DNA of 64,000 bases from Strigops habroptila. Its lineage: Eukaryota; Chordata; Aves; Psittaciformes; Psittacidae. The notes below the pieces were generated by a model. It did not search any database, was not told the DNA's origin, and was given only the letters and a program-made list of their open reading frames with translations. Shown one piece after another: positions 46,692-58,900 of this stretch; positions within the stretch are counted from its first letter, which is position 1, and each line of letters begins with the position of its first letter. The stretch covers positions 12,548,354-12,612,353 of the forward strand of contig NC_044289.2 of the NCBI RefSeq assembly GCF_004027225.2. The letters run 5' to 3'. The translations under genes were made by a program, and so were the position numbers.

Positions 46692-49600
46692 GTAGCTACC
46701 GGGCGGGGGAGCGCGCACCCCGCCGCTGGGCGAGCCGCGGCCTGTTCCGCGGAGCGCTGCGGCCTTGGCCTGCGGGCGGCCCGGGGAGGCCTGCGCCCCT
46801 CCCGCCGCCATGGCCGCCTCCCCCCGGCCGGGCCGCCCCTGTCCCGCGCCCCTGGGGGCCGCCCCTGGCTTCCCAGCCGGCGCCCGCCCCGCGCTTCTCT
46901 GCGCCTGGCGGGTTGTCCGAGGCCGCGGCCTGGCCGTGCGGGGTTCGGTGGTTCCTATGGCCACGTAGCGGGCGGGCCCGGCTGTCCCCGCCGCGGGGTT
47001 GTCCCTCCTCGAGCTCCCCCACGATGGCGCTGTGCGGAGTGGCCGGCGCGGGGCTCTGGCCCTGCGGTCGGAGCTGGCAGGGCCCGGGGTCGTTTGCGTT
47101 GGGAAACGGGGCGGACCGGCGCGTTGGCTCTTGGTGTTCGGGGGCGCGCAGGGGACGAGGCGCGGAACTCGGAGCAGGCCGGAGCCCCGGCGGAACGGGG
47201 CGGGCTGGGTCACCGCGGCGGTGTGGTCGGGAACCCGACGCCGTTAATTGCGATCGCACGGTGGGGAGCATGCGGGTGGGAGCCACCCGGGCAGAGGTGC
47301 GTGTGCGGCGAGAGCGGAGCTGCCCTCCCGAAGCGTCGGCCTTCTCCCTAAACTCTCCTGATGCTTTTCCAGGAGACTCCTTGCAAAGCGAGAGCGGAAT
47401 TGTCATCTCCGGGAATTCCTAAAGCAAATAATGTCGAGGAGAGGAACTCCTTTTATGTAATAGAACACAGCAAAAAGATGGAATCTGCCGTCAAAATACT
47501 GGCTAGGCCAGTAGCAGTAAATTTCGTGCCCCTTTAGGTTTTCTGTAGACCCACAAAATCTCAAGTATAGTTCATCCCTTGGTTGTTTTGACGTTTTGGG
47601 GGTTTTCTTGTTGTGTTATTATTTTTGTTTTGGGGATTTTGTGGGGGTGTTTTTTTGTTGGTTTTTGTTTTCTTGTGACAGATGTCAGGCATATGCAGCT
47701 TTTTTTGAGCAAGCTAAAGGGTTTTGATAAATTATTTTGTGCTTTTTCAGTGCTTAATGAAACATACTTGAAAATCTGTTATGATTTTCTACTAATTTGA
47801 AATGAATAAGTACTCTTGATTTATTTTTTTTGAGAATAACAGCTTTATATGTAGTATCATTACGTGCATTACATGAATTAAAGTTGATGGTGGGTCTGTG
47901 TTATGTGAACAGAAGGTATTCTGATGAAAACGCAGTATTACGCCAGTGGATGTGTTACGTACAGAGTACAAAGAGCACGGATTACACGGGGTGAGACCAA
48001 AGGTCTGTGTAACTCAGGATCTGGTCTGTGATGGTGGCCATCAGTAAATGCCTATGAAAGAATAGAAGCAGCGGGCAGTGGTACAGTGATGCTTCTCTCT
48101 GTGTGCTCGCAGTCACATAGTTGTGGTTCAGGGTCACAAGGCACGTCTTTGTTTAATGAAAAGCTTTTTCTGTCAACTTTTGTGGGTTTTGTTTTGGTTC
48201 TCCCTTTGTTAGCATCCCCAGTGCTCTGTAACAGTGAATTCCATGGCTAAATGCTGTGTGAATAAGAACCTTTGTTTTGAACCCACCGGATGACAGTTGT
48301 TCACTCTCACTAGTCGGGTGACTGCAGTAATAGCTGCCCCTGTTCGCTTTTCTGTGCCACTTCTGACTTGGTGGTCCCTGTTCTGGCCCCCACCATCCCT
48401 CTGTGGAGTGAAGGATCCCACCGCAGGTTGGCTGATCTCTTGGCTAAATGGCACGTGTGGACATGGCATTGCAGGTGGGAGCTTTGTTGTAGAGTCCTGG
48501 GTTTGGCCTGGTGCTTTTCATATCCTTAATCATACCGAGGTACTTGTTGTTCATACCAAATACTGGTAGAGCAGCGGTGAATTAAATCATGTGCATGTAT
48601 GTAGATGAGTTGGAAAGCTGAAAAAGTAAAATTGAGCCATTAAACTAAGGATGATCATGTTTGTAAGTGAAAATACTATAGCCCAAGAGGTAATACCTTG
48701 AAAACGAGGTTAGCATGCCTTGGTGAGGTAACTGAGTGTGAACTTCCAGTGCTCTGATACTGCTAAATCATTATGTTTTGTTCTTCATTGTATTAATGAG
48801 CAGTGGTCAGATGTGGGTGGGAGAGTGACTTGATTCTTACACACAGTGCAGCTCTGGTATGATATTCTCCATTATGAGTGAACAACTTAAAGGTTCTTGA
48901 AGTGTTGAAGTGATTTCATTCTGCTGACCAGGTCTGTGGACAGCGCAGTTCCTGCAGCAATACCTGTAACAAAGGTGTAAGAACTAACCTATATGTTTAA
49001 AAATCCATTTTATGGCACACATGCAGGAAAATCTTCCCTCTTGGGCTGTCTGACTTGAATTTAGAGGGCTGGCTGTTTCTGAGCCTAAGAAAGCAAAACA
49101 GAGAGAAACTGTTCTATTAAGAGATTTGAGGAAGTTGAGTCTCTGTACTTGAATGTAGCGAGGCTTAAGAGGTTCATAATAGCAAACCTGCAACAGGAAA
49201 GGAAATAACATGTCAAAGGGATTCAGAGTATAATAAATGCATAATTACATGAGGGGGTTGAAGTTGAAAAATAAGGGGAACCATTTAAAACAAGCAACCA
49301 ACCCAAGCACGTTTGTGGTGATGGGTGTTACATGGCATGGTGGATTTCTTTCTGTCTGATGGCTGAGGTTCGAAGCTGGATGGATCTTGTGTATGCTTCA
49401 GTAGCTCTTAATGCCTGAACCATAACTGTGTCTCTTGTGGCCCTCATTATGCAGGAGGCCAAAGTTCTTAAAGGACAATAGTGCTGACAAGTTTTCAGCT
49501 CAGTAAATGTGGTGGTAACAAATGCTGGGAAGCTGTGAACAGGTTTGCCTGAATGTTTGTACCGTGTTCTTTCCATGTCTCTCAAGTCCTTTGGTCAAGC

Positions 49601-49935
49601 TGTGGTAGTTCTCAAGATGGCCACCAGACCTGTGTTTCTGTATCATAAATCATCTGTGCTCTTTGTTTTGAAGGAAATAGGTGGAACACCTCTGGGGTTT
49701 CCACTGGCTAATTGTGTTCAGTAGCACTTTGTTGTCTGCAGCTGTAATTGCTTTGTGTCACATTCTTTCTCATCTCGCTGGGCAAAGCTTCATTCCAGTT
49801 CTTGTTGGAAATGTCTTCTGAGACACTGCTCTGTGAATTTGAGCCAATGCATTGATGGCCTCTTAAGGAAAAGCCTTTGGAATATAAAGCACGCGGGTGT
49901 TTTCATTCTCAAGTGGATTTTGCTGCTTCTTTCAG
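46692..49935 (+). other. RBM39 intron 1
   Basis: About 3.2 kb: the first 0.6 kb is still CpG-rich, then a T/G-rich low-complexity tract (about 47575-47680), then ordinary AT-rich sequence. No gene or clear transposon seen. Confidence 0.7.
47575..47680. repeat. T/G-rich low-complexity tract
   Basis: Runs of T and GGGG/GTTTT repeats; the 73-codon open frame across it (Phe/Gly/Cys-rich) is an artefact. Confidence 0.7.
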
Positions 49936-49998
49936 GTATCCTGAAAAATGGCTGATGATATTGATATTGAAGCAATGCTTGAAGCTCCTTACAAGAAG
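49936..49998 (+). CDS. RBM39: RBM39 exon 2 with the start codon
   Basis: Acceptor CTTCTTTCAG (ends 49935), start codon 49948-49950 in AAAAATGG (A at -3, G at +4), then 17 codons to donor AAG/GTGAGA at 49998. Acidic N-terminus followed by the EAPYKK segment conserved with human. Coding begins at 49948; the first 12 bases are 5' UTR. Confidence 0.95.
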
Positions 49999-52900
49999 GT
50001 GAGAAAAATCTGCCAGTGAGGTCCTGTTTACCTTAATTTAGCATTATTCATGAAACTACTGCTGAACTGTAAACTAACATCCCTGGAGCCCTCATGATTT
50101 ATCTTATTGGAGATGCATTACATGTAACTTACAAGTAAATATATACTGTTAATGTAATTATATTGTGCAGTAGTTTCACTTCAGCGTGATGAATAAATGC
50201 CCATCTATCTCTCTTTGTAGACTTGCCTAACGATATCTCACCTCTACTCCCATGAATTCACCTTTGATTCCAGTGTGAACTGTCAATCATAAGGTAGTAA
50301 TTGAGTGACGTATCGCTGTACCGTGGTCCCCTAGGTTTAAACAAACAAAAAAAGAACCAAAACCATCAACCAAACAAAAAAAAAAAACCTACCCACAAAG
50401 AAACCAAAACAAAACCCCCCGCAACCAAAACCAGGAAAACAAAAAAAACCTCTCCTAAAATTGCCAGGTCCAGTTTGGTATAGCAACAAGGTGAATGCAG
50501 TGGTTTGGGAAAACAGCAGGGTTCCAAGAATAACCTTTTCACCAGTCCCATGGCAAGTAAATATTTGAACAGTCTGCTCGGTGCAAGAAGAGTGAGACTT
50601 GCTTTTAATGCAGAAGGCTGGTGGTGGTTAATCTTTTAACAGGGCAGATGAAAATCCATTGCTGAGTGAACGAATTAACGGAAATTCTTGGATCCCTGAA
50701 TAGAATGTTCTTAGCACGTAAAAGACAGTATCACAGTCTGCGTTGACATTCTAAAATGAGCTCTTGTATTCCTCTGTCCGAGTTGTCGAATTAGGAAATG
50801 TCCATTTTTTTTAATGCAAAATTTTTCTCAGTGAGCGTAGTGATGTCTTTCCCATAGACCAGCAGCAAATGAATACTGTCTTTTGTTGTTCCTCACCAAA
50901 TGGTGGTGAAGTGTTAACATTTTGCATGCTTTAGCACTGGTTTCACAAGAAATGTATATTCAGTTTAAGTCGCTTAGGAATTGTACTTTTGGTGTAAGTG
51001 ATGTGATTAAACTGTAAAGCAAGTATATAAATTCTATAGCAGCTCTTGTTAGTCTATTCTGCAGTGTTTATTACAACCATGTCATGAATTTTGGATGAGC
51101 ATTTGTAAGTTTTAAGTGGTATAATTATTTTATGTAATACTTAGCAGTTACGTTAAAATCTTGAAGAGAAATTTGTAAATTGTTATGTTTAAAATTCTTG
51201 TGTCCTGGTTTAACATGGATATTTTCCATGTAAACAGGTATGGAAATAGGGAATGTTTAGGCTGGACTGGTGGATTATTGATGACTTTCTTGGGAGTCGA
51301 CGTTACTAAAGCAGTGTGAATCCCTGTTTGCTTCAGGGCGAGATGTGTGACAGAGGTGACATCAAGCTCTTACAACCCTTCAACGAAAATGAGCGAAGAT
51401 CTCGGGAATGGCATCGGTCACAGGAAATCCATAGTGGCTGCTGCTAGCGTAGCCACCGGGGCTTAGGCAGACATATAGCCTTGGTACTGATCAGAGGGGC
51501 ACACAAACACAAACCTGAAACTTCCTCTTACATGTTATAGAAATAACAGTTAACCACTTGAGTGCTGAATTCTACAGGATAACTTGCTCTCTAAACCATG
51601 TAAGGAAGTATCTACAATTTAATACACACTTTTAAATGATGTAAGTCTTGTATTTTGTAATCGTATGACTTAAATATAAGCAGCAAAGTGGTTAAATATG
51701 CCTATCTAAATTTTCTAAATCTTTCCACATTAAACTGCACACAAGTAATTTAGTATTAAAATTTTTGTTTTGTATTTTCTTATTCCTATTCCCATTACCC
51801 TTTGACCACTTGAAATGTTTCCGCTTCGTCCTCATGATGTTCTTCTATCAACCCTGCTTAGGATGAGAACAAATTGAGCAGTGCCAATGGCCACGAAGAA
51901 CGCAGCAAGAAGTGAGTGTTTTCTCAGTTCTCTGCATTTGGGGGGAGGCTGCTGATTTTTCTAAGCTTGGAAATGCATGTCAGTGGTGTTTAGGGGTATA
52001 AAGTGGAAAAGCTTGGTATTTGAGAGTGCTGCAACTACAGCGATTAGGAAATGCTCTTTTTGTTTACAAAGGTAGTTACTCCCTTGTCACTGGTGTCATC
52101 AAAAGTGGGGAAACATTTCATGTTAGCGTCAGATAAATACAGACTTGATACATTCAGCATATATAATTTCTGATCTGTTGCATTAACAGTGGATTTTGCG
52201 TTTTAGAAATGGGTTTGGTGTAGAATTTTATGTGGTTTGGAACAGTTGAAAGCATTTAAGCATAACAGTGCCACCTTGAAAGGTTTTGGGGTGTTGGATC
52301 CCTTCCCTCTATTCCCACCCCACATACAAATTTGCAAGTTCTTTGTTTCTAATCTAAACTTTATGAAATGATAGTATAACTTTTTGAAAGAAGCAGAGTG
52401 CAAGCCCAGCTTCTTCAGGAAGCATAATTCCAGGCTCTGAACGCTGCTGCTGCCCCAACCTGTCTGGAATGAAATCAGAAATTTGAGGAAAAATGCTTTG
52501 CATAAGAGTCAAATACTCCAAATAAATAGAAGGGTTTTAAGTCTCTGAAACAAATTCCTTACCTTACAAGCATCATTTGATGATGAGATAGTTGATGTAG
52601 GAAGACTAATTCTCATTTTGATAGTTGAATAAACAGTAACCAGTGTGTGTCTGTCATACACAGCTCACTTGAGATGTCAGCGTGTGCTGTTGTCATCTTC
52701 TGAAATCTGACAGATTCGGTGCTGATGGGGATCTAAAGAGCATTTATTTCCAGAGAAATGAGCAGTCCAATTCCAGCAGGCTTAGGTTGGAATCTAATAA
52801 TCTAAAGTTGATTATATCTGTGTTCCGAACAATACTGTGAACGTCATTCTCATGCTGAGCACTAAAACCCTACCAAAAGCAGCTGCTCCCAATATTTTTA

Positions 52901-55900
52901 AGTTCTGCATTTTTATTACTTTAAAATATGTACATGGCACGTAATACCCTGCTCTTGTTTAGCTCGCTAGTCTCAAAATAGAAACTGGGATTTGAAAGAA
53001 AAGCAGTGGGGTTTAAATCTTAGAAATGGTTCTGACCTTGATTTGCGGTAGAATGGTGAGAATAGTAGAATGTATTTCAGTTCATTTCGTTAGTTGCTGC
53101 AACCTCTCTGAGACCAGAGCAGTGGCATTTGTTATCTTTCTACTCATGGTTGCATTTTCAAGGTGGACCTGAATGCTTAGAGTTTATATTTACAATTCAG
53201 AAAAACAGTAAACTAAGTTTAGAAAAGAAAGTTACTCTAAAAGAGAAGAAAGTCAAGAGTTCAGCTGCTGTTTTGCAGTGTCATTGTGTGGAGTTTCACT
53301 TCCTTTTTTAGTTTCCTGATTGTACCTTTATGTCTGTTCAGAAATGTTGCTCCTGTGGCATCTTCCCCATTTCAGTTTTTGAGTTAACTTGACTAGAAGT
53401 TTATACACAGCCATAGAGAGTAACAGGGATGAGCTTTTTGAAGAGGTGGGTGCATGGCATAAAAAGTTGTTAGGTGCATGAGAGACCACTTTGACAGACA
53501 ATGCTGTGTGCAATCTGAAGGCACAAAAGGGGGAGAGGAAAAATTCAGTAGCAAAGGATGTTGTGAATTTCAAAAGATGAGCAGCAAAACTGGTTATTCC
53601 CCAAATGTAGGTTGAATTAATTACTTCAAGTTATTGGCTTGAGCATCTGTTTAACATATGTTTTATGTATGCATACACAGATACGTGTTTTAAAAACTAG
53701 GAGGCTTAAGTTTTTATGGTCTGAGACTGAAATGGAGAGGAAAAAAACCTGCACATAACCCAAAAGTAGTGAGATAGTGGCTCTGTGGTTTTCACATGTG
53801 AGGTATAATTGACTTAGAGATTTAAAGAAGTGTAAATTTTCCAACTGAATGGTTACAGTGATGAAGATCTGCAGTTCCCTCTAACCTGTAAGAGCTGCAG
53901 ACTTAGAAGAGGAAGTGGCTTATGAGTGGGAGTAGCAAGTAGGAAGCAGAACTCTTAGGCAATATGTGAAGACTGATGGCAGGGAGTGTCAGGAGAAAAC
54001 CTTTCTTTCCCTCAGACTTGTCTCTTCCTTTCTACTTTTATTGTGTCTTGGCTTACTGTCCTCTAAAAATACAATTTATTCTTAGCATCTTGATGATGTA
54101 TTTAAAGTATGTTTGAAAGACACATGAAGTACTGCATTTATTATGTACAGGAATGACTTTTTTTTAAGTCTTTTTACTTTTCCTGGAAGCATTCTTCAGC
54201 GATTACAAAATTTTAAATAAAAAAGTGCTTTGGAGCACTTTATGTTGTTGCTCATGATATATTTGAGAGATTTAGACATGCTTAACCACCCATTTAACAA
54301 AAGAAACTTGGATGACCACCAACAGCTAGAAAGTTTTTCCTATCAGTGTCTGTGCCATCAGGTTAGAGGAACTGTGGAATGTCAGATGAGTAACAACACT
54401 GAGCTACGTGTGTAACCAAAGTTGTGCTTTTCTTTCTCAGGAGAAAAAAGAGCAAGAGCCGAAGTCGAAGCCATGACAGGAAGAGGAGCAGAAGCAAGGA
54501 ACGGAAACGGAGCCGAGATCGGGAAAGGAAAAAGAGCAGAAGCCGGGAAAGAAAACGGAGCAGAAGCAAAGAACGCAGACGCAGCCGTTCCAGGAGTAGA
54601 GATCGCAGATTCAGAGGCCGCTATAGAAGTCCCTAGTAGGTTATTTATGTGGGGTTGCATGTGTGCTGCTTCAGTGTGTGATGTGGAAGCTTGAAGTTTC
54701 ACTCTCTGCTTTCTATATTGCTTGCTAGTCATCTCGGAAAAGGTGAGAGGTTGGGGCTGGAGAGTGTCAATAAATATGGAGTGAAGAGGAGGAGGGCAGT
54801 AACGTATCCAGTTCCTCCCGTTGGTTTGCATTCCTACCTGAACTCAGAGGTGCAAAAGCAAGTGAAGGTGTGTGTACAGCTCTCTCGAAAACAAGGTTCA
54901 TCACAGAAGTAAAATAACGAGCAAGTTTTCTACATGTCCTCCTTATCGTCAGTGTATGAACCTGGTGGTTTAACTGTCAGAAATGAAGAGCAGACTGACT
55001 TCAGTTACAGGCTCATAAAGCCTTTTGCTTGTATTACAAAGGTTTTTACTGCTGCTCGTAAACACTTACTGCATAAATAATTCTGTGTTTATGCGTCCAA
55101 ACTGGAAGCATCTTGTCTCAGCAATGCCCACACGTTGCATACTTGCCCTGCTTTATCTCAAACTTGTTTAGAAGAATTCTTCAGTTCCTCTCAGATACTT
55201 GGCTTGATAGCACTTCTGCTATAGGTAGTTTCCTAACAGTTGCAAATCATTTCTCCGAACCCATCTTTTCATTGGTATTTATTCTGTGTTTCTGCTGTTC
55301 TGTATTCCTGCCCTCCCCTTTGCTCCCCATCACCTTTTTGCAGAAAACCAGTGAGAGCTGGGCTGTGTGCTTGGCTTTCATTGATCACCCATGGCTGCTC
55401 TTTGTGTCTGCCTTTGTCTGGGTCTCATCCCAACTGTTGTCAAATCTCAGAATGCAAGATCATGTCAGAAGCAGCATTTGAAAAGGATGTATTTTTTAAT
55501 CATGGCATGTAATGTCATCCATGATGCAGAAACCTCTCAGGATGATAGAGAAGACACTGTTCACCACCTGAGAAATTGCAGGCTCGTACAGCTCTCTGCA
55601 CATGAATGTTTTTCTAGGCGGCTGGATTCCAATCCAGGGAAACACATTCCCTTTTGGAATGCAAAAAAACCATGAGGTCTCAGGGTCTTATTTTGCACTA
55701 AGTCACCTGGTTGTTGGCTTTTTCATAATCACAGAATGGTTTTGGTTGGAAGGGACCTTAAAGTTCATCTAGTTCAAACCTGCCTGCTAAGGGCAGGGGC
55801 ACCTTCCACTAGACCAGGTTGCTCAAAATAGTGAAAACCTAGTGCAGCTCCTGGCTCTGAGGTGCAGTGGCATCCTGTGCTTCCATCCGTCCTGTCCACT

Positions 55901-58900
55901 TGGGATCGTAGAGCATATCAGCCCAGCTTGACTTTGTCTCGAGTAACAGGCCCATCAGCCTCTGTAAAGCTGCTACAGGCTTCAGCTCTGAAGATTTCAG
56001 CTGTGCACAGTTGGAGTGTTTTCTGCAGCTCTTTGGCACCGGTGAGATTGCAGGAGCTGTTGGGTTCTGCCAGTGCTGCTCTTGTGGCTCCAGACTGCCT
56101 TGTGCACAGAGGACCTTGATGAAAGATCTTCAGCCTTCCAGATACGGAGCCTGCCAGTCTTGTGACCTCCCATGTGGGGTTGTGTGGAGAAGATGTCCTT
56201 GATCTTACCACTTGGTTGGGAGTTGCTGCATTCTCCTAGCTGTGTCAGAGGGCTTTCTTCATCTAGAGAAACTCGGGGGTTTCAGTGTTCCAGTCTTCCA
56301 AAACAATTTCCTCAAGGAGAGGTTGAAAGTATGGCCATGACTGCAAAACTGCATGCCTGTTTTAGTGAATCAAGATCTGTTGTGCCAGGAAGGCAAATAG
56401 TTGTGAGGGATCTTTTTCATTGTTATGATACTTTTCTGTAGCTGTTCTGGGCAATTTCTCTGGTATTTGGGAGATAGTGACAAAAAAGTGAGATAATGTA
56501 GTATCCCCTGAGGATATGAGCTTGTACTGATTGGTTTGGCAGCGTTGTGTTCTCTGCTTCAGTTACTGAATTATTGCTTTCATTTAACCAAGTAGAGTTT
56601 TAGCATTTAAAGTAGTTTAGTGGAAGACTGGTATAGGGCAGCCATGTGTATCCCAGAGGCATTGGTTGCATAGTCAGCAGTTGGCTGTTGTTCACTTATG
56701 GGTCATGGATGCTGCTGTTGAAGCCATACACATGCTAACACGATTCCAGAATTGTAGTTTTGGCTCAGAAGGTGTGAAGGAGAAGGACCCCAGAAGATAA
56801 CGAGGGAGAACTTCATTTCCTGTGTGAGACTCACCTTTGACAGCTGTATAACAGGCACTGACTTTCAGGGAGACACAAGTTCTGGAGATGAAGCCTCCTA
56901 CATCAGCAGCCTCCTTTGGATCTACCAAAAACAGTGCTCCCATATGAAGACACTATCTCTGTAGCAGTGTCATCAGCTACATCAGTGTTTCAAAAGAATA
57001 CTCTTGCCAGCTGGAGAATTTATATCTGGAATCTCACCTCCTGGGGCTGTTGAGACAGTTCTGAGTTGGTGTTACTGCAGGCAGTGACTGCAGCATCTAG
57101 TTCGAAATGATTTGTGGCTGTATTTTTACTCTTCCTCCTCATTGTGATCTTTCTAATCTGCTTTATAAAGGCCCTTTTTCAAGCTCTCATCTCTAAATGG
57201 AGATGTTTTTGCTGCTGGGGGTGATGTGGAAGTGTCTCTGCAGTAGTGAGAAGAGAAAGTCTGATATAGGAAGAATTGAAGAGTGTGCCACAGAGAACCT
57301 GAGGACTTTTAATCTGTCCTCTTCAAGCAAGAGATAGTGATCACATGTTTTAAGTTTTAAAAATTGGGTGACTGACTTGCACTGCTTAGTGTTCACAGGG
57401 GTTTTAATGTTGCTGTTCTTGCATATCCTGCCCCTTAAGTGTTTTGCAGTTATATTAGGTCTCTTAAGAGAAAGAACTTGACCAGGTATTCTTGCTTAGA
57501 CATCTGTCTGCCAAATCCCAGCTACTGCTAACACACAGAGGAAGTCACTTAGACTATCCTTTTGCTATTCTGGAGCCAAGCACTTGGGCAAAGCTGCTGT
57601 GAAAACAAGGTTATTACATGGTGACTAAAAGTTCATTGTGATTCTCCTGGACTTTGTCAGCCAAAGCTTGCCTTGTCTGAGACTTTGTTGGAGTCTTGGA
57701 TATGACTGAGCAGGTGGAAGCTTATATTTCCCTGGCTGTTTTCTAACCTGGCTATTGTCCTTGGCCCAGGTGGCATGACGTAGGAAAACAATGTACCTAG
57801 CTGTGCTTCAGATATCCACAGGACTTGGTGCATTTGTTTATGAAGAAAGTAACCCTTAGACATAAAGATATGTTGCGTGTGACTTGGTGCTTCCATATAT
57901 GATAGCAGGAACTGGGCAACAATTGGAAAGAGTTCTTAGGCAGTAGGGGGAAATAAGAAAATTCCCCTGAGATGACAGCTTTGCAGAGAAATGCATCCCA
58001 CAGGATACTGCTGGATCTTCAGAAGGTTACATGGGCCATCATCTTGCCCCAGGCAGCTTTCTGCTCACTTAGTTCCTGTGGTCTGTTTAGTTTGCTGGGT
58101 TTTAATGTTTCTGCTGTGTAGTCATGTAAATAAGATACTACTTATTTGTCAAGAGTTAAAATGGAAAAGAGATTTTTTTGGAGTTGTGGTTTATTGTGGT
58201 TTGGGGTTTGGTTTTTTTCTCCCTTGGAAGCTGTGCATGTGTTTGAGAAACCTTTTCTTCTGTATCTGCTCTGGGATTTTTATTAGGTTTAAACAAATAC
58301 TTAAAACATTTCTTTCACTGTTCACTTAAACTCATGGTCTTGATTATTGACCATCACTTAGTTGTCTGCATGTTAATATTCTGGAGCATGTCATTGGTTT
58401 GTCTTGCTACATTTGAAATGGAGAACACCATGTTTTACATCAGGAGGTGTGAAGATGCACAGTAATCCTGTCTCTGCTAAGAAGCCAGCCTTTAGAATTA
58501 GTACAAGCGTTTCCAGCTGCACCTTTGGCAGGATGTGTGGTGGGCATTGGAGAACCTGAATGGACACACTCAGCTTTCATTTGTCTGAACTGGAGTAGGA
58601 AATGGAGTGATTTATCCTAGGCAAAAGTCTGGTTTTGGTGGGTAGTGACCTCATCTCAACATGTGCCTGGTTTTGTGTCGTCTTTTCTCTTAATAACTAG
58701 TTATTTTCTCTTAATAAGTAGTTTCTAAATGATCTTTTTTTCTTTATTCTTTTTCCAGCACCATAGTTCCCCTGCTTTAACCTGACCAGCATGGTTTTAG
58801 GTGTTGGCCCACTACTTCCATCTATGTTATGCCATGTTTAAAAATGATCATCCTCCTCCTTGTTGTGGATGCTGAGTTTAACTATAAGCATTCCTGCTCC

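Larger units (their letters stand above)
46000..47350 (+). promoter_or_regulatory. CpG-island promoter of RBM39
   Basis: Dense CpG block covering the likely transcription start. Upstream of exon 1 are three perfect TCTCGCGAGA palindromes and one imperfect copy, an ETS-type CTTCCGG at 46279-46285, and a YY1-type element (gcgccatttc, reverse of AAATGGCGC) at about 46429-46438 at the beginning of exon 1. No TATA box. This layout is typical of constitutive housekeeping promoters. Long open frames on both strands (46419-47351, 46571-47422, 46696-47406 and others) are GC-rich artefacts. Confidence 0.85.
49999..51861 (+). other. RBM39 intron 2
   Basis: About 1.9 kb. Contains an A/C-rich simple tract (50337-50456) and a strong candidate cassette exon (from 51337). 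Otherwise AT-rich with no gene. Confidence 0.8.

Noticed and set aside
46419-47422. Several 200-310-codon open frames on both strands over the RBM39 promoter
   Set aside because: All arise from GC-rich, stop-poor CpG-island DNA; no family features, and real RBM39 coding starts at 49948.
54422-54694. Second plus frame over the RBM39 RS exon, and a minus frame at 54382-54831
   Set aside because: Shadow frames of a purine-biased coding exon; only the RS frame matches RBM39 and the splice phases.
55839-56441. Overlapping frames of 60-100 codons after the CR1 fragment in RBM39 intron 4
   Set aside because: No domain, both strands equally open, inside an intron.
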